A stretch of DNA of 64,000 nucleotides from Rugamonas sp. A1-17 (GTDB lineage: Bacteria > Pseudomonadota > Gammaproteobacteria > Burkholderiales > Burkholderiaceae_D): positions 558,001-622,000 of the forward strand of contig JAJLPB010000001.1 in the NCBI GenBank assembly GCA_025548565.1, written 5' to 3'. The notes beneath the pieces are model-generated. The model worked only from the letters and a program-made list of their open reading frames with translations. It made no database searches and was not told the DNA's origin. This document shows, one piece after another, positions 43,370-52,064 of this stretch. The translations under genes were made by a program, and so were the position numbers. Within the stretch, counting starts at the first letter, position 1. Each line of letters opens with the position of its first letter.

Positions 43370-44041
43370 TTAGCCGGCCTTGGCCGGCGTGGCGTCGACC
43401 GTTTCGGTCTTCGGATCGATGGTCAGGTCGACCTTGCGCGGCACGCCGTTCACGCCAGGGAAGCCGGTGAAGGCGCTTTGCACCAGCGCCGGCATCACAT
43501 GCGGCGTGGCCTGCACGCGGCTGGTGTTCTGCACGGTGACGTCGTACAGCTTGCGGCCGTCGATGGTGTTGATGGTCACGCGCAGCTGGCGCTGGTATTC
43601 ATGCTTGATGCGCTCCTCCACCATCATCGGACCGCCGTAGAAGCGGAACGGATCGTAGAAGTAGGGACGATAACCCCAGCGCGAATACCAGCCGTAACGG
43701 CCGTAGCCCGGACCCCAGTACGGCCCCATGAACGGATCGTCCGCCTCCAGCACTCGCACCGGATGGTCGATGGTGCTGAATTTCATGCCAACGAGCAACT
43801 TCGGCTGCTGGTTGCCGGCTGCCTGATGGAAGCCCAGCTTGCCCAGTTCGTTGCTCACAAGCACTTGATAATTGCGGTATTCCAGCGTGTCGTCCGCGCC
43901 TTGCGGGGCTTCGAACGCATAGGATTTGTCCTGCAGGTCGGCCGGCCAAGCATTGAAGGCCGTGACGTCGCTGTGGATGGTGGTGGCGCAGCCGCTCAGC
44001 AGCATGATCGCTGCGGTGGCCAGCAAGGCGAGATATTTCAT
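43370..44041 (-). CDS. DUF4136 domain lipoprotein
   Basis: A 223-aa lipoprotein with signal and lipobox LALLATAAIMLLSGC. The mature part has TTIHSDVTAFNAWPADLQDK, then YRNYQVLVSNELGKLGF and a Tyr/Gly/Pro-rich middle (GPGYGRYGWYSRWGYRPY), usual for DUF4136 proteins of betaproteobacteria. It is probably an envelope protein of unknown role. Confidence 0.85.
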   Translation of the reverse strand: MKYLALLATAAIMLLSGCATTIHSDVTAFNAWPADLQDKSYAFEAPQGADDTLEYRNYQVLVSNELGKLGFHQAAGNQQPKLLVGMKFSTIDHPVRVLEADDPFMGPYWGPGYGRYGWYSRWGYRPYFYDPFRFYGGPMMVEERIKHEYQRQLRVTINTIDGRKLYDVTVQNTSRVQATPHVMPALVQSAFTGFPGVNGVPRKVDLTIDPKTETVDATPAKAG

Positions 44042-44250
44042 GATATTGCCCTCTCGGTTACAGACGGTATTTTACAAATCCAAGTTTACGACGGCGGCTT
44101 CGCCCCTGCGTGATTATTACAGAATGTTACGGCGAGGTGGAAACCAGCAACTTATCCGCCACCGATCCGGGCGGACTCAGGCAATTCGCCCGTCCTCCGG
44201 CGGCTGGTATTGGTAAAATAGGCTTTTGCTTACGTCACCAGAGTCCTCCA

Positions 44251-46926
44251 ATGCGCACAGACAGCAGTCCACAGACGATATTCCGCAAAGATTACACCCC
44301 TCCCGCCTACCTGGTTGAGACCGTTGAACTCGGCTTCGACCTCGATCCCGACCGCACCGTGGTGGCCAACCGCATCACCATGCGGCAGAACCCGGCCAGC
44401 AAGAGCCGCGCGGGCCACGATATCGTGCTGCACGGCGAGGAGATCGAACTGGTGGCGCTGCGCCTGAACGGCAAGACGCTGTCGCCGACGGAATACCATC
44501 TGAACGGCAGCACGCTGACCATCCGCAAGGCCCCGGCCAAGGCGGTGCTGGAGATCGAAACGCTGTGCGCGCCGGTGCAGAACACCAGCCTGTCCGGCCT
44601 GTACGTCTCGAACGGCAATTTCTTCACCCAGTGCGAGGCCGAAGGCTTCCGCCGCATCACCTATTTCCCGGACCGTCCGGACGTGATGGCCAAGTACACC
44701 GTGATGCTGCGCGCCGACAAGGCCGCCTATCCGGTGCTGCTGTCGAACGGAAACCTGATCGAAGAGGGCGAGCTCGGCGACGGCCGCCACTACGCCAAGT
44801 GGGAAGACCCGTTCAAGAAACCGTCCTACCTGTTCGCGCTGGTGGCCGCGCGCCTGGTCTGCCAGGAAGAAAAATACACGCTGCAATCGGGCCGCGAAGT
44901 GCTGCTGCAGGTGTGGGTGGAAGAGGGCAACCTCGACAAGACCGACTACGCCATGCAATCGCTGAAGAACTCGATCCGCTGGGACGAGGAACGCTTCGGC
45001 CTGGAGCTGGACCTGGACCGCTTCATGATCGTTGCCGTGGGCGACTTCAACATGGGCGCGATGGAGAACAAGGGCCTGAACATCTTCAACACCAAGTTCG
45101 TGCTGGCCAACCCGCGCGTGGCGACCGACGTCGACTACGCCGGCATCGAAGCCGTGGTCGGCCACGAATACTTCCACAACTGGACCGGCAACCGCGTGAC
45201 CTGCCGCGACTGGTTCCAGCTGTCGTTGAAGGAAGGCCTGACCGTGTTCCGCGACCAGGAGTTCAGCGCCGACATGATCGGCACCGACAGCGGCCGCGCC
45301 GTCACCCGCATCGACCAGGTGCGCACCCTGCGCCAGGCCCAGTTCCCGGAGGACGCCGGCCCGATGTCGCACCCGGTGCGTCCCGACTCCTTCGTCGAGA
45401 TCAACAACTTCTACACCGTCACCGTGTATGAAAAGGGCGCCGAAGTGGTGCGCATGTACCAGACCCTGCTGGGCCGCGACGGCTTCCGCAAAGGCATGGA
45501 CCTTTACTTCAAGCGCCACGACGGCCAGGCCGTCGAATGCGACGACTTCCGCGCCGCCATGGCCGACGCCAACGGCCGCGACCTGCGCCAGTTCGAGCGC
45601 TGGTACTCGCAGGCCGGCACGCCCATCGTCACCGCGCGCACGCGCTACGACGCCGTCAAGCGCAACTTCGACATCATCCTCAGCCAGCGCTGCCCGGCCT
45701 CCGCCGGCCAGGCCGACAAGCTGCCGTTCCACATCCCGGTGGCGGTCGGCCTGCTGAGCGCCAGCGGCAAGGACCTGCCGCTGACGCTGGAAGGCGGCAA
45801 GCACGCCAAGGGCGCCACCACGGTGGTGCTGGAGCTGACCGAGCAGGAGCAGATCTTCCGCTTCCGCCACGTCGACGAGCGGCCCACGCCATCCATCCTG
45901 CGCGACTTCTCGGCGCCGGTGATCCTCGAATACGACTACACCGACGACGAACTGCTGCACCTGTTCAGCCACGACAGCGACCCGGTCAACCGCTGGGAAG
46001 CGGGCCAGCGGCTGGCGATGGAGCGCCTGCTGAAGCTGACCTCGCAAGTGGCGGCCGCCGGCGGCAGCGACGCCGGCCTGAAACTGGACGCCACCTTCAT
46101 CGACGCCCAGCGCGCCGTGCTGACCGACGACACGCTGGACCCGGCCTTCCGCGAACTGGCGCTGATCCTGCCGTCGGAAATCATCATCGCCGAGCAGATG
46201 GACGTGGTCGACCCGCAAGCCATCCACGTGGCGCGCCAGTTCATGCGCCGCACCATCGGCGCGGCGCTGAAGAGCGAGCTGCTGGCGCAATACCACGCCA
46301 ACCAGACGCCCGGCGCCTACAGCCCGGACGCTCTGTCGGCCGGCAAGCGCGCGCTGAAGAACCTGTGCCTGTCCTACCTGATGGTGGCACCGGACATGGC
46401 GGAACTGAAGCTCGCGCAGCAGCAGTTCGAAAAGGCCGGCAACATGACCGACCGTTCCGCCGCGCTGGTGGCGATGATCCACAGCGGCGCCGAAGCGGGC
46501 CCGTACCTGAAGGCGTTCTACCAGGACTTCGAAAACGAGGCGCTGGTGATCGACAAATGGTTCGCCATGCAGGCCGCCGCGCCGACCACCAACGTGGCCG
46601 CCGTGCGCAAGCTGATGCAGCATCCGGCCTTCACGCTGAAGAACCCGAACCGCGCGCGCAGTTTGATCTTCAACTTCACCAGCGCCAACCCGTCGCAGTT
46701 CCACGCGGCGGACGGCAGCGCTTATGAGTTCTGGGCCGAATTCGTCATCAAGCTCGACGCGATCAACCCGCAGGTGGCGGCGCGCCTGGCGCGCGGCATG
46801 GACCGCTGGCGCCGATACGCGCCGGCGCTGCAGGCCAAGATGAAAAAGGCACTGGAAAAAGTCGCCGGCCGCGCCAAGCTGTCGAACGACGTGCTGGAAG
46901 TGGTCACTAAGGCGCTGGCCAACTAG
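44251..46926 (+). CDS. pepN: Aminopeptidase N
   Basis: An 891-aa M1 family zinc aminopeptidase. The exopeptidase motif GAMEN starts at residue 269. The zinc site HEYFHNW has His305 and His309, the third ligand Glu328 is in LKEGLTV, and VTVYEKGAEVVRMY follows. The C-terminal helical domain is complete. The start at 44251 is preferred; the frame is open from 44110 without family sequence. A half REP-like repeat follows. Confidence 0.96.
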   Translation: MRTDSSPQTIFRKDYTPPAYLVETVELGFDLDPDRTVVANRITMRQNPASKSRAGHDIVLHGEEIELVALRLNGKTLSPTEYHLNGSTLTIRKAPAKAVLEIETLCAPVQNTSLSGLYVSNGNFFTQCEAEGFRRITYFPDRPDVMAKYTVMLRADKAAYPVLLSNGNLIEEGELGDGRHYAKWEDPFKKPSYLFALVAARLVCQEEKYTLQSGREVLLQVWVEEGNLDKTDYAMQSLKNSIRWDEERFGLELDLDRFMIVAVGDFNMGAMENKGLNIFNTKFVLANPRVATDVDYAGIEAVVGHEYFHNWTGNRVTCRDWFQLSLKEGLTVFRDQEFSADMIGTDSGRAVTRIDQVRTLRQAQFPEDAGPMSHPVRPDSFVEINNFYTVTVYEKGAEVVRMYQTLLGRDGFRKGMDLYFKRHDGQAVECDDFRAAMADANGRDLRQFERWYSQAGTPIVTARTRYDAVKRNFDIILSQRCPASAGQADKLPFHIPVAVGLLSASGKDLPLTLEGGKHAKGATTVVLELTEQEQIFRFRHVDERPTPSILRDFSAPVILEYDYTDDELLHLFSHDSDPVNRWEAGQRLAMERLLKLTSQVAAAGGSDAGLKLDATFIDAQRAVLTDDTLDPAFRELALILPSEIIIAEQMDVVDPQAIHVARQFMRRTIGAALKSELLAQYHANQTPGAYSPDALSAGKRALKNLCLSYLMVAPDMAELKLAQQQFEKAGNMTDRSAALVAMIHSGAEAGPYLKAFYQDFENEALVIDKWFAMQAAAPTTNVAAVRKLMQHPAFTLKNPNRARSLIFNFTSANPSQFHAADGSAYEFWAEFVIKLDAINPQVAARLARGMDRWRRYAPALQAKMKKALEKVAGRAKLSNDVLEVVTKALAN

Positions 46927-46931
46927 CTAGC

Positions 46932-46966
46932 GCGTCATCCCCGCGAAAGCGGGGATCCATACTGAC
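46932..46966. repeat. REP-like repeat, half copy
   Basis: One arm of the family (CGTCATCCCCGCGAAAGCGG) followed by CCATACTGA, a variant of the shared core. The opposite arm is missing. It can form only the small local hairpin. Confidence 0.75.
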
Positions 46967-47022
46967 CAACCGCCGCCACAAAACAACAATCTAAACAGTT
47001 TATATTCAACGCAAGGGAAGCC

Positions 47023-48024
47023 ATGAAACGCATCAGCCTCACTCAATATCTGGTGGAAGAACAGCGCCAGAACAACTCGATCCCGGCCGAACTGCGCCTG
47101 CTGATCGAAGTGGTCGCGCGCGCCTGCAAAACCATCAGCCACTCGGTAGGCAAAGGCGCGCTGGGTGAAGTGCTCGGCACCGCCGACACCGAAAACATCC
47201 AGGGCGAAGTGCAGAAAAAGTTGGACATCATCTCCAACGAAATCCTGCTGGAAGCGAACGAATGGGGCGGCCATCTGGCGGCGATGGCGTCGGAAGAGAT
47301 GGAATCGATCCACCCGATCCCGAACCGCTATCCAAAAGGTGAATACATGCTGCTGTTCGACCCACTGGACGGCTCGTCGAACATCGACGTCAACGTCTCC
47401 ATCGGCACCATCTTCTCGGTGCTGAAGGCGCCGGAAGGCATGGGCCAGCCGACCGAGGCCGACTTCATGCAAGCCGGCACCAAGCAAGTGGCCGCAGGCT
47501 ACGCCGTGTACGGCCCGCAGACCATGCTGGTGCTCACCACCGGCAACGGCGTCAACTGCTTCACGCTGGACCGCGAGATGGGTTCGTGGGTGCTCACGCA
47601 GCGCGACATGCAGATCCCGGCGAAGACCAAGGAATTCGCGATCAACATGTCGAACCAGCGCCACTGGCATCCGCCGGTGCAGCGCTACGTCAGCGAACTG
47701 CTGGCCGGCGAGACCGGCCCGCGCGGCACCAACTTCAACATGCGCTGGATCGCCTCGATGGTGGCCGACGTGCACCGCATCCTGAACCGCGGCGGCATCT
47801 TCATGTACCCGGCCGACACGCGCGACACGTCGATGCCAGGCAAGCTGCGTTTGATGTATGAGGCCAATCCGATGGCCTTCATCGTGGAGCAGGCGGGCGG
47901 CGCGGCCACCGATGGCCAGAACCGCATCATGGAGATCCAGCCGCACAAGCTGCACCAGCGCGTGCCGGTGTTCTTGGGTTCGCGTGACGAAGTGGCGGTG
48001 GTGACGGGCTACCACGCGGGCTGA
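47023..48024 (+). CDS. fbp: Class I fructose-1,6-bisphosphatase
   Basis: A 333-aa gluconeogenic enzyme hydrolysing fructose 1,6-bisphosphate. Motifs: metal site [35 protein letters not shown], and the substrate region [28 protein letters not shown] precedes the ATG. It is complete, and is the last core gene before the tRNA and accessory segment. Confidence 0.97.
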   Translation: MKRISLTQYLVEEQRQNNSIPAELRLLIEVVARACKTISHSVGKGALGEVLGTADTENIQGEVQKKLDIISNEILLEANEWGGHLAAMASEEMESIHPIPNRYPKGEYMLLFDPLDGSSNIDVNVSIGTIFSVLKAPEGMGQPTEADFMQAGTKQVAAGYAVYGPQTMLVLTTGNGVNCFTLDREMGSWVLTQRDMQIPAKTKEFAINMSNQRHWHPPVQRYVSELLAGETGPRGTNFNMRWIASMVADVHRILNRGGIFMYPADTRDTSMPGKLRLMYEANPMAFIVEQAGGAATDGQNRIMEIQPHKLHQRVPVFLGSRDEVAVVTGYHAG

Positions 48025-48130
48025 GAAGCCTCAAAACCGCACAAAGCAATGATATTTTTGCAGCATGGCTAAAATTTATCGTGCAGGGACTAGCGTGTAG
48101 CAAGAAATATTTGTTAGAATGTGCGACTTC

Positions 48131-48206
48131 GCCGCTTTAGCTCAGTTGGTAGAGCAGTTCATTCGTAATGAAAAGGTCGCCAGTTCGATTCCGGCAAGCG
48201 GCACCA
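48131..48206 (+). tRNA. tRNA-Thr (anticodon CGT)
   Basis: A 76-nt cloverleaf: acceptor GCCGCTT pairing with AAGCGGC, D arm GCTC..GAGC, anticodon loop TTCGTAA with CGT at 48164-48166, T arm GCCAG TTCGATT CCGGC, then genome-encoded ACCA. CGT reads the ACG threonine codon. A TAGAAT -10-like box is at 48115-48120. Its 3' end is repeated twice downstream, so it is an integration site that has been kept functional. Confidence 0.93.
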
Positions 48207-48286
48207 GAACACAGCAGTAAAAAGTATCAAGAAGTCGAAAAACCCGCTCTCCTCATAGGAGAAGCGGGTTTTTTATTGTCTTCGAA
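48184..48286 (+). repeat. Direct repeat DR1: native tRNA-Thr 3' end plus downstream terminator
   Basis: Covers TTCGATTCCGGCAAGCG to the discriminator and CCA, then AGAACACAGCAGTAAAAAG, the terminator and a GAAAAT end. Near-identical blocks are at 51901 and 61157. This native copy carries AAGCGGC; the other two have lost one G (AAGCGC, AAACGC), so they cannot complete the acceptor stem. Confidence 0.85.
48238..48277 (+). terminator. tRNA-Thr transcription terminator
   Basis: The stem AACCCGCT(C)TCCT pairs with AGGAGAAGCGGGTT, followed by a T run. It is copied with the tRNA end at 51.95 and 61.21 kb. Confidence 0.85.
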
Positions 48287-48302
48287 AATCCGGCGGCGTA
48301 TC

Positions 48303-48431
48303 ATGAAATCTACGACCCGTGAGGGACAAAAGGCGCCAGCACCGACGGTCCAGAACATGCTGGACGCAAAGGCGGTAGCGGAGCTGCTGCGACCAGAGAT
48401 CGCAGCGCTGAGGCCGCGCAAAGGCAAATGA
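48303..48431 (+). CDS. Small protein of the mobile cassette
   Basis: A 42-aa polar protein (MKSTTREGQKAPAPTVQNML, then a helix with AKAVAELLRPEIAALR and a basic end). It begins just after the tRNA terminator block. Its TGA overlaps the ATG of the primase-like gene (ATGA), so the two are translationally coupled. The longer frame to 48168 runs through the tRNA and is not real. Function unknown. Confidence 0.55.
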   Translation: MKSTTREGQKAPAPTVQNMLDAKAVAELLRPEIAALRPRKGK

Positions 48432-49012
48432 CGGCGATGGGCGTGGATCGTTTCGTGGTGACGCTGGTGGACGCGAAGCAGGGTAAGCAGGAGGAACGAC
48501 GCTGGCGCAAGGCGGAGGTGGTCATGAGCATGGCGTGGCTCAAGCGTATGAACGCGCGAGGCTACGATGTTTGGATACGCCCCGACGGTGAGCATGGGCT
48601 GGTGCTGCTGGGTGGTTTGAAAAAGAAGGATGTGCAGACGTTGCGCGAACGAGGCTTTGTCCCGGCGACGGTCGTGGAGACGGCGCGTGAGCAATACCAG
48701 GCGTGGGTGAAGCTTTCAGCGAATGCATTGGCTGATCCGTTGCGTGGGCGGGCGGCAGAAGTGCTGGTGCAAGGGCTTGGTCGTCGTGGGGCGAATGCCA
48801 TTAGCCGCGCTGATGGGCGATCGGCGGGGTTCACCAATCAGCAGGTGCAACGGGCAGGTGGACGGCATCCGTTTGTTCTGGTGGCGGAATGCGAGGGGAA
48901 GGTGGCGCCGGCGGCAACAGCATATCTTGCGAAATTGGTGCAAGAGCGAGTAAAGGTTCAGACCGGTCAGCAAGATCAAGAGCGTAGCCGTTCACGAGGA
49001 CGCGAACGATAG
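48428..49012 (+). CDS. RepB-like DNA primase domain protein
   Basis: A 194-aa protein with the pattern of the RepB primase-like domain (PF16793): RFVVTLVDAKQGKQEERRW, YDVWIRPDGEHGLVLLGGL, PATVVETAREQYQAWVKLS and GFTNQQVQRAGGRHPFVLV. Such domains occur in plasmid replication or mobilisation proteins and in integrative elements. The C-terminus is short and charged (QQDQERSRSRGRER), with no helicase or relaxase domain. It points to a plasmid-like origin for the cassette. Confidence 0.7.
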   Translation: MTAMGVDRFVVTLVDAKQGKQEERRWRKAEVVMSMAWLKRMNARGYDVWIRPDGEHGLVLLGGLKKKDVQTLRERGFVPATVVETAREQYQAWVKLSANALADPLRGRAAEVLVQGLGRRGANAISRADGRSAGFTNQQVQRAGGRHPFVLVAECEGKVAPAATAYLAKLVQERVKVQTGQQDQERSRSRGRER

Positions 49013-49164
49013 CGAACCTGACCCTCTATAGTTCGAGCGTAGCATGCGACTCTGGTCTAAATCGGCTCAAAGTGCACCAAAGCGGAGGAATTGATAAACA
49101 ACAATCTACGTAAGTCCAATGCTCGAAAATCCGTCTGCGTTCTCCCACCTGGAAAAATGAAAAA

Positions 49165-50148
49165 TCACCGAGGTAAAGAGAAGTTTTCTCCTATGAACGC
49201 GATAGATGCTTCATTGTCGATCTGCCTCCTGGAAAATATCGAAAATTGATCAATCAACGGTTGAATCTCATCCCAACGCTTGTGCCGATCTAAGGTATAT
49301 TCCAATTCAACATTTTTCTGAGCGAAAGAAAAAAGTTCACTTGACTGAAATTCTTTGGATTTATCAAGAGATTTTATATAAGCCAATTCCAAATTGGCTA
49401 TGAGACTTGCTAATTTTTCGTAATCGTTACGAGTGGATTCGGCTTCAAAATTGGTATCTGCTATGCCGAAATCGTTCAACATTGCTAATTTTCCTGCAAT
49501 GTCTAATATCCTAGCTGCGGTATGAGGATGTGTGTTTGAACCAGAGAAATTCATATGAACTTCTCTATCAATATTGATTCGTAACGAACAATACAGGAGT
49601 TGTAATGTGGCTTTCTTCAGATGAATACTAGATTTTTTTGCGGAGAAATGTTGTAAATATCTATAAAAAGCCGCTGCAGCACAAAGGTCGGCGTCATACT
49701 CCAATGCATGTTTTGTTTCGGGAGTGCTTCCAAAATGTTTCTCGACTAATGCATGTCGTCGTAAATAATGAAAGACTTCATGTGCGCACGACCACATAAT
49801 ATACGATTTTGCAACACTAAAATATCCAAGTGTTTTTGGAATTTTTGAGGTTCCTAGACTTTTTAAAGCTAGGTCTTGAGCCTCTAAACTGCGTGCCAAT
49901 AATCCTTCTGCCAGACATACTGTCTGAATTAGATCTCGTAATTCAGTTTCTCCAATAGCAGCATTTTTTACAATAAGAATGTTAGGCATTCCATCGGGTG
50001 CTATCCAGGTAGCTTTGATTCGCTCCATAAATGGCATCAGCGGAAATAATATTGCCTTATAAAGATTCTGTTTTCTATTTTCAGAGATAGACTTCAGAAA
50101 ATCTTCAATTGTCAGTCTTTGCAAATGACTTTCTGGATCCGGCAGCAT
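49165..50148 (-). CDS. M48-like zinc metallopeptidase domain protein
   Basis: A 327-aa protein from the ATG at 50148 (GGAG 6 bp upstream); a GTG at 50160 is an alternative. The centre carries HExxH as SCAHEVFHYLRRHALVEKHF, followed after about 20 residues by ALEYDADLCAA (third zinc ligand Glu, ExxxD) and later by SNTHPHTAARI. The HExxH / ExxxD / HP...R combination is that of M48-type gluzincins, but there are no membrane segments, so it would be cytosolic. Very AT-rich. It is downstream of, and in line with, the STAS-HATPase gene, with 207 bp between. The physiological substrate is unknown. Confidence 0.65.
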   Translation of the reverse strand: MLPDPESHLQRLTIEDFLKSISENRKQNLYKAILFPLMPFMERIKATWIAPDGMPNILIVKNAAIGETELRDLIQTVCLAEGLLARSLEAQDLALKSLGTSKIPKTLGYFSVAKSYIMWSCAHEVFHYLRRHALVEKHFGSTPETKHALEYDADLCAAAAFYRYLQHFSAKKSSIHLKKATLQLLYCSLRINIDREVHMNFSGSNTHPHTAARILDIAGKLAMLNDFGIADTNFEAESTRNDYEKLASLIANLELAYIKSLDKSKEFQSSELFSFAQKNVELEYTLDRHKRWDEIQPLIDQFSIFSRRQIDNEASIAFIGENFSLPR

Positions 50149-50355
50149 AAAGAGCTCCACTCTGATAATAGTTCGTTGTTAATTGATAAAATGTGCAGAA
50201 CTTCCCTTAAAGAGCTCAAGAGACTACTTCTGGCCGCACTCGGTCAACGCCAGTTGGCGTAGCATCTTGCTAATGTGGAAGGTTCATACTTGTCACTCCA
50301 AGTGCTGCCGCCCAAAGCTGACGTTCGCATCTTCGCTCCGCCCGTGATACAGAAA

Positions 50356-51594
50356 CTATCCTTTTTGCTGCGCGCGTAAGGCTATAGCTCGGTCAATTAA
50401 TCCTACAACGGTTGGGGATGCGTTATGGAACGCCAGTGCCGTCATAAATCTCATGGGCCCTAATTCTACAAAAAGCATTCCGAAAACCTCATCCGCAAAA
50501 CTACTTGATATAACGCTAACTCCCGAGAAGTCCAAGATGATCTTCTGTCCGACGCACATCTCACATATATTTTTTAATTTTATTCGGATAGGTTTGCCTG
50601 ATGCTCTCGACGCAAAAGAGCTAGCTTCATCAGATATGACGAAATTGATGTGTGAAAGATTGTCGGTTTCGTATTTGTATTCAATAAGATCCGTAGGACG
50701 ATGAACTTTTCCTCTGAATTTTAATGCTTGTTCGAGTAGTCCTGTGTCTGCTATATCAATCGTAGCATCCACCATTGTTCCGGAAAAAGGAACTTTTTCG
50801 CTCTTATAGGAAACTGAGCCATTACTTAAGTCGAGTCTGGCATTGTTTGAGTGTAGTCTAAAAATTCCACGACTTATTCTGCAAATCTCAAATGAGCCAA
50901 ATAGCCCATTGCCCTGGTTAGTTGTAGAGTTCCTAGTCACTCCTTCCTTTACAGCTTCGGTCAACGCATCCATATCGGATTTAATTTCTGACCTTGCATC
51001 CCGCAGCGTTTTTGCAACGCCCAGTCCCGCATCGCATACAGTGAATTCTATTGCGCGTCGCCGGTGGCGGTGAGCGGTCAATTGTACAATGCCGCCTGTA
51101 TTTGACTGTGAGTGATTTAAAACGTTATCCGTAATCTCATTTAAAGCCCATTCGACCGCCGCGAAATCGGCTCGATTAAGGCCAGAAACCGTGCGAAGGA
51201 TGCTGTCGACAATCCTATTGACGCATGATTGCTGATCTTGATCCGTGAAAAAAACAAGGGCCGGTACAGTTGATTGATTTTGATGGGGTTGATATTCATC
51301 GTGGTTTCTTGGTTCTAGAAGATGAGCCCAATTCGAGGTTCTAAACCTTCGCGCAAGCGTGTCGTCCTTAGGCAACAAGAGAGAAAAATCTATATGCGAT
51401 TTTGTAAGCGCTCGAACGTATGAAATTAGGGGGAGCATGCCGCACGGGTAGGCCGAAGTGCAATCTGAAAAATCGAGAGCGATATTACTGTAACCTTGCT
51501 CATGGGTAGCTTTATGAATGGTCGCCAATATTCTTCGATAATCATCCACGCCTAGCGAACTATTAATTACAATACTTTTTTCATAATTATTCAA
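50356..51594 (-). CDS. STAS-HATPase-DUF4325 protein
   Basis: A 412-aa cytosolic protein. Residues 1-100 look like a STAS-type domain (IALDFSDCTSAYPCGMLPLI). Residues about 130-290 are a GHKL ATPase with the N-box EWALNEITDNVLNHSQ, the G1 motif CDAGLGVAKTL and the G2-like GNGLFGSFEI. The C-terminal 90 residues match the STAS-like DUF4325 (GQKIILDFSGVSVISSSFAD). There is no His phosphoacceptor, so it is not a classical kinase; anti-sigma-type or chaperone-type signalling is possible. The start is a TTG directly after a stop, with GGA upstream; no ATG is available in the first 50 codons. Confidence 0.7.
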   Translation of the reverse strand: MNNYEKSIVINSSLGVDDYRRILATIHKATHEQGYSNIALDFSDCTSAYPCGMLPLISYVRALTKSHIDFSLLLPKDDTLARRFRTSNWAHLLEPRNHDEYQPHQNQSTVPALVFFTDQDQQSCVNRIVDSILRTVSGLNRADFAAVEWALNEITDNVLNHSQSNTGGIVQLTAHRHRRRAIEFTVCDAGLGVAKTLRDARSEIKSDMDALTEAVKEGVTRNSTTNQGNGLFGSFEICRISRGIFRLHSNNARLDLSNGSVSYKSEKVPFSGTMVDATIDIADTGLLEQALKFRGKVHRPTDLIEYKYETDNLSHINFVISDEASSFASRASGKPIRIKLKNICEMCVGQKIILDFSGVSVISSSFADEVFGMLFVELGPMRFMTALAFHNASPTVVGLIDRAIALRAQQKG

Positions 51595-52064
51595 TTTTCA
51601 TCCATTTCTTCTATAAAGATAAAATTGTAGTTTTGAAAGGCTGTTTTCGGACGCAAGTGGCCTCATGTTCATAGGATAGCATCTTGCATATATGAAATAT
51701 ACGCAAAATGTCACATCTTAGATGTGTATAGATGACCGATTGAACGTTCGAATATCGCACTGGTCTAATGTAGGAATGGCAAAAAATTGGGTTCGGTCAA
51801 TTAATCTAAAGCAAGTTTGGAACCATACTGGCGAACATGAGCCCGCTTGAGGGACCACAGAGGGACAAATTAGGTCCAACAAGGCTTTTGTCATAGGGGA
51901 TTCGATTCCGGCAAGCGCACCAGAACACAGCAGTAAAAAGTACCAAGAAGTCGAAAAACCCGCTCCTGTCATAGGGAAGCGGGTTTTTTGTTGTCCGTGA
52001 AAATGGCCAGCACGATGCTGGATGAAGTGCTGGGAGAGCGGGGCGATCTGATCGCCTGTTCAAG
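51595..52064. other. Intergenic region with tRNA-end repeat
   Basis: AT-rich up to 51720 (promoter region of the STAS-HATPase gene), then the DR2 repeat block and a terminator. A 21-codon frame at 52003 (MASTMLDEV...) lies where the 42-aa gene starts in the first cassette, but it is too short to call. Confidence 0.6.
51901..52003 (+). repeat. Direct repeat DR2: displaced tRNA-Thr 3' end plus terminator
   Basis: Starts TTCGATTCCGGCAAGCGC and continues ACCAGAACACAGCAGTAAAA, a terminator (AACCCGCTCC..GGGAAGCGGGTTTTTT) and TTGTCC..GAAAAT. About 90% identical to DR1 by eye. No D or anticodon arm precedes it, so it is an attachment-site relic and not a tRNA gene. Confidence 0.85.

Larger units (their letters stand above)
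48207..51925. mobile_element. tRNA-Thr-linked cassette 1 (RepB-like primase, M48-like peptidase, STAS-HATPase)
   Basis: Bounded by the tRNA-Thr 3' end and its direct repeat at 51901-51925. It has lower G+C than the core in its right two thirds and contains a replication-type gene, but no integrase was found. The boundaries follow from the repeats; mobility is inferred. Confidence 0.6.

Noticed and set aside
49206..49403. A 65-codon plus-strand frame opposite the M48-like gene
   Set aside because: It is fully antisense to the metallopeptidase gene and has no ribosome site or motif.
51901..51925. Second and third tRNA-Thr genes at 51.9 and 61.16 kb
   Set aside because: Only the T-arm and 3' end are present; there is no D arm or anticodon arm and the acceptor sequence has lost a base.
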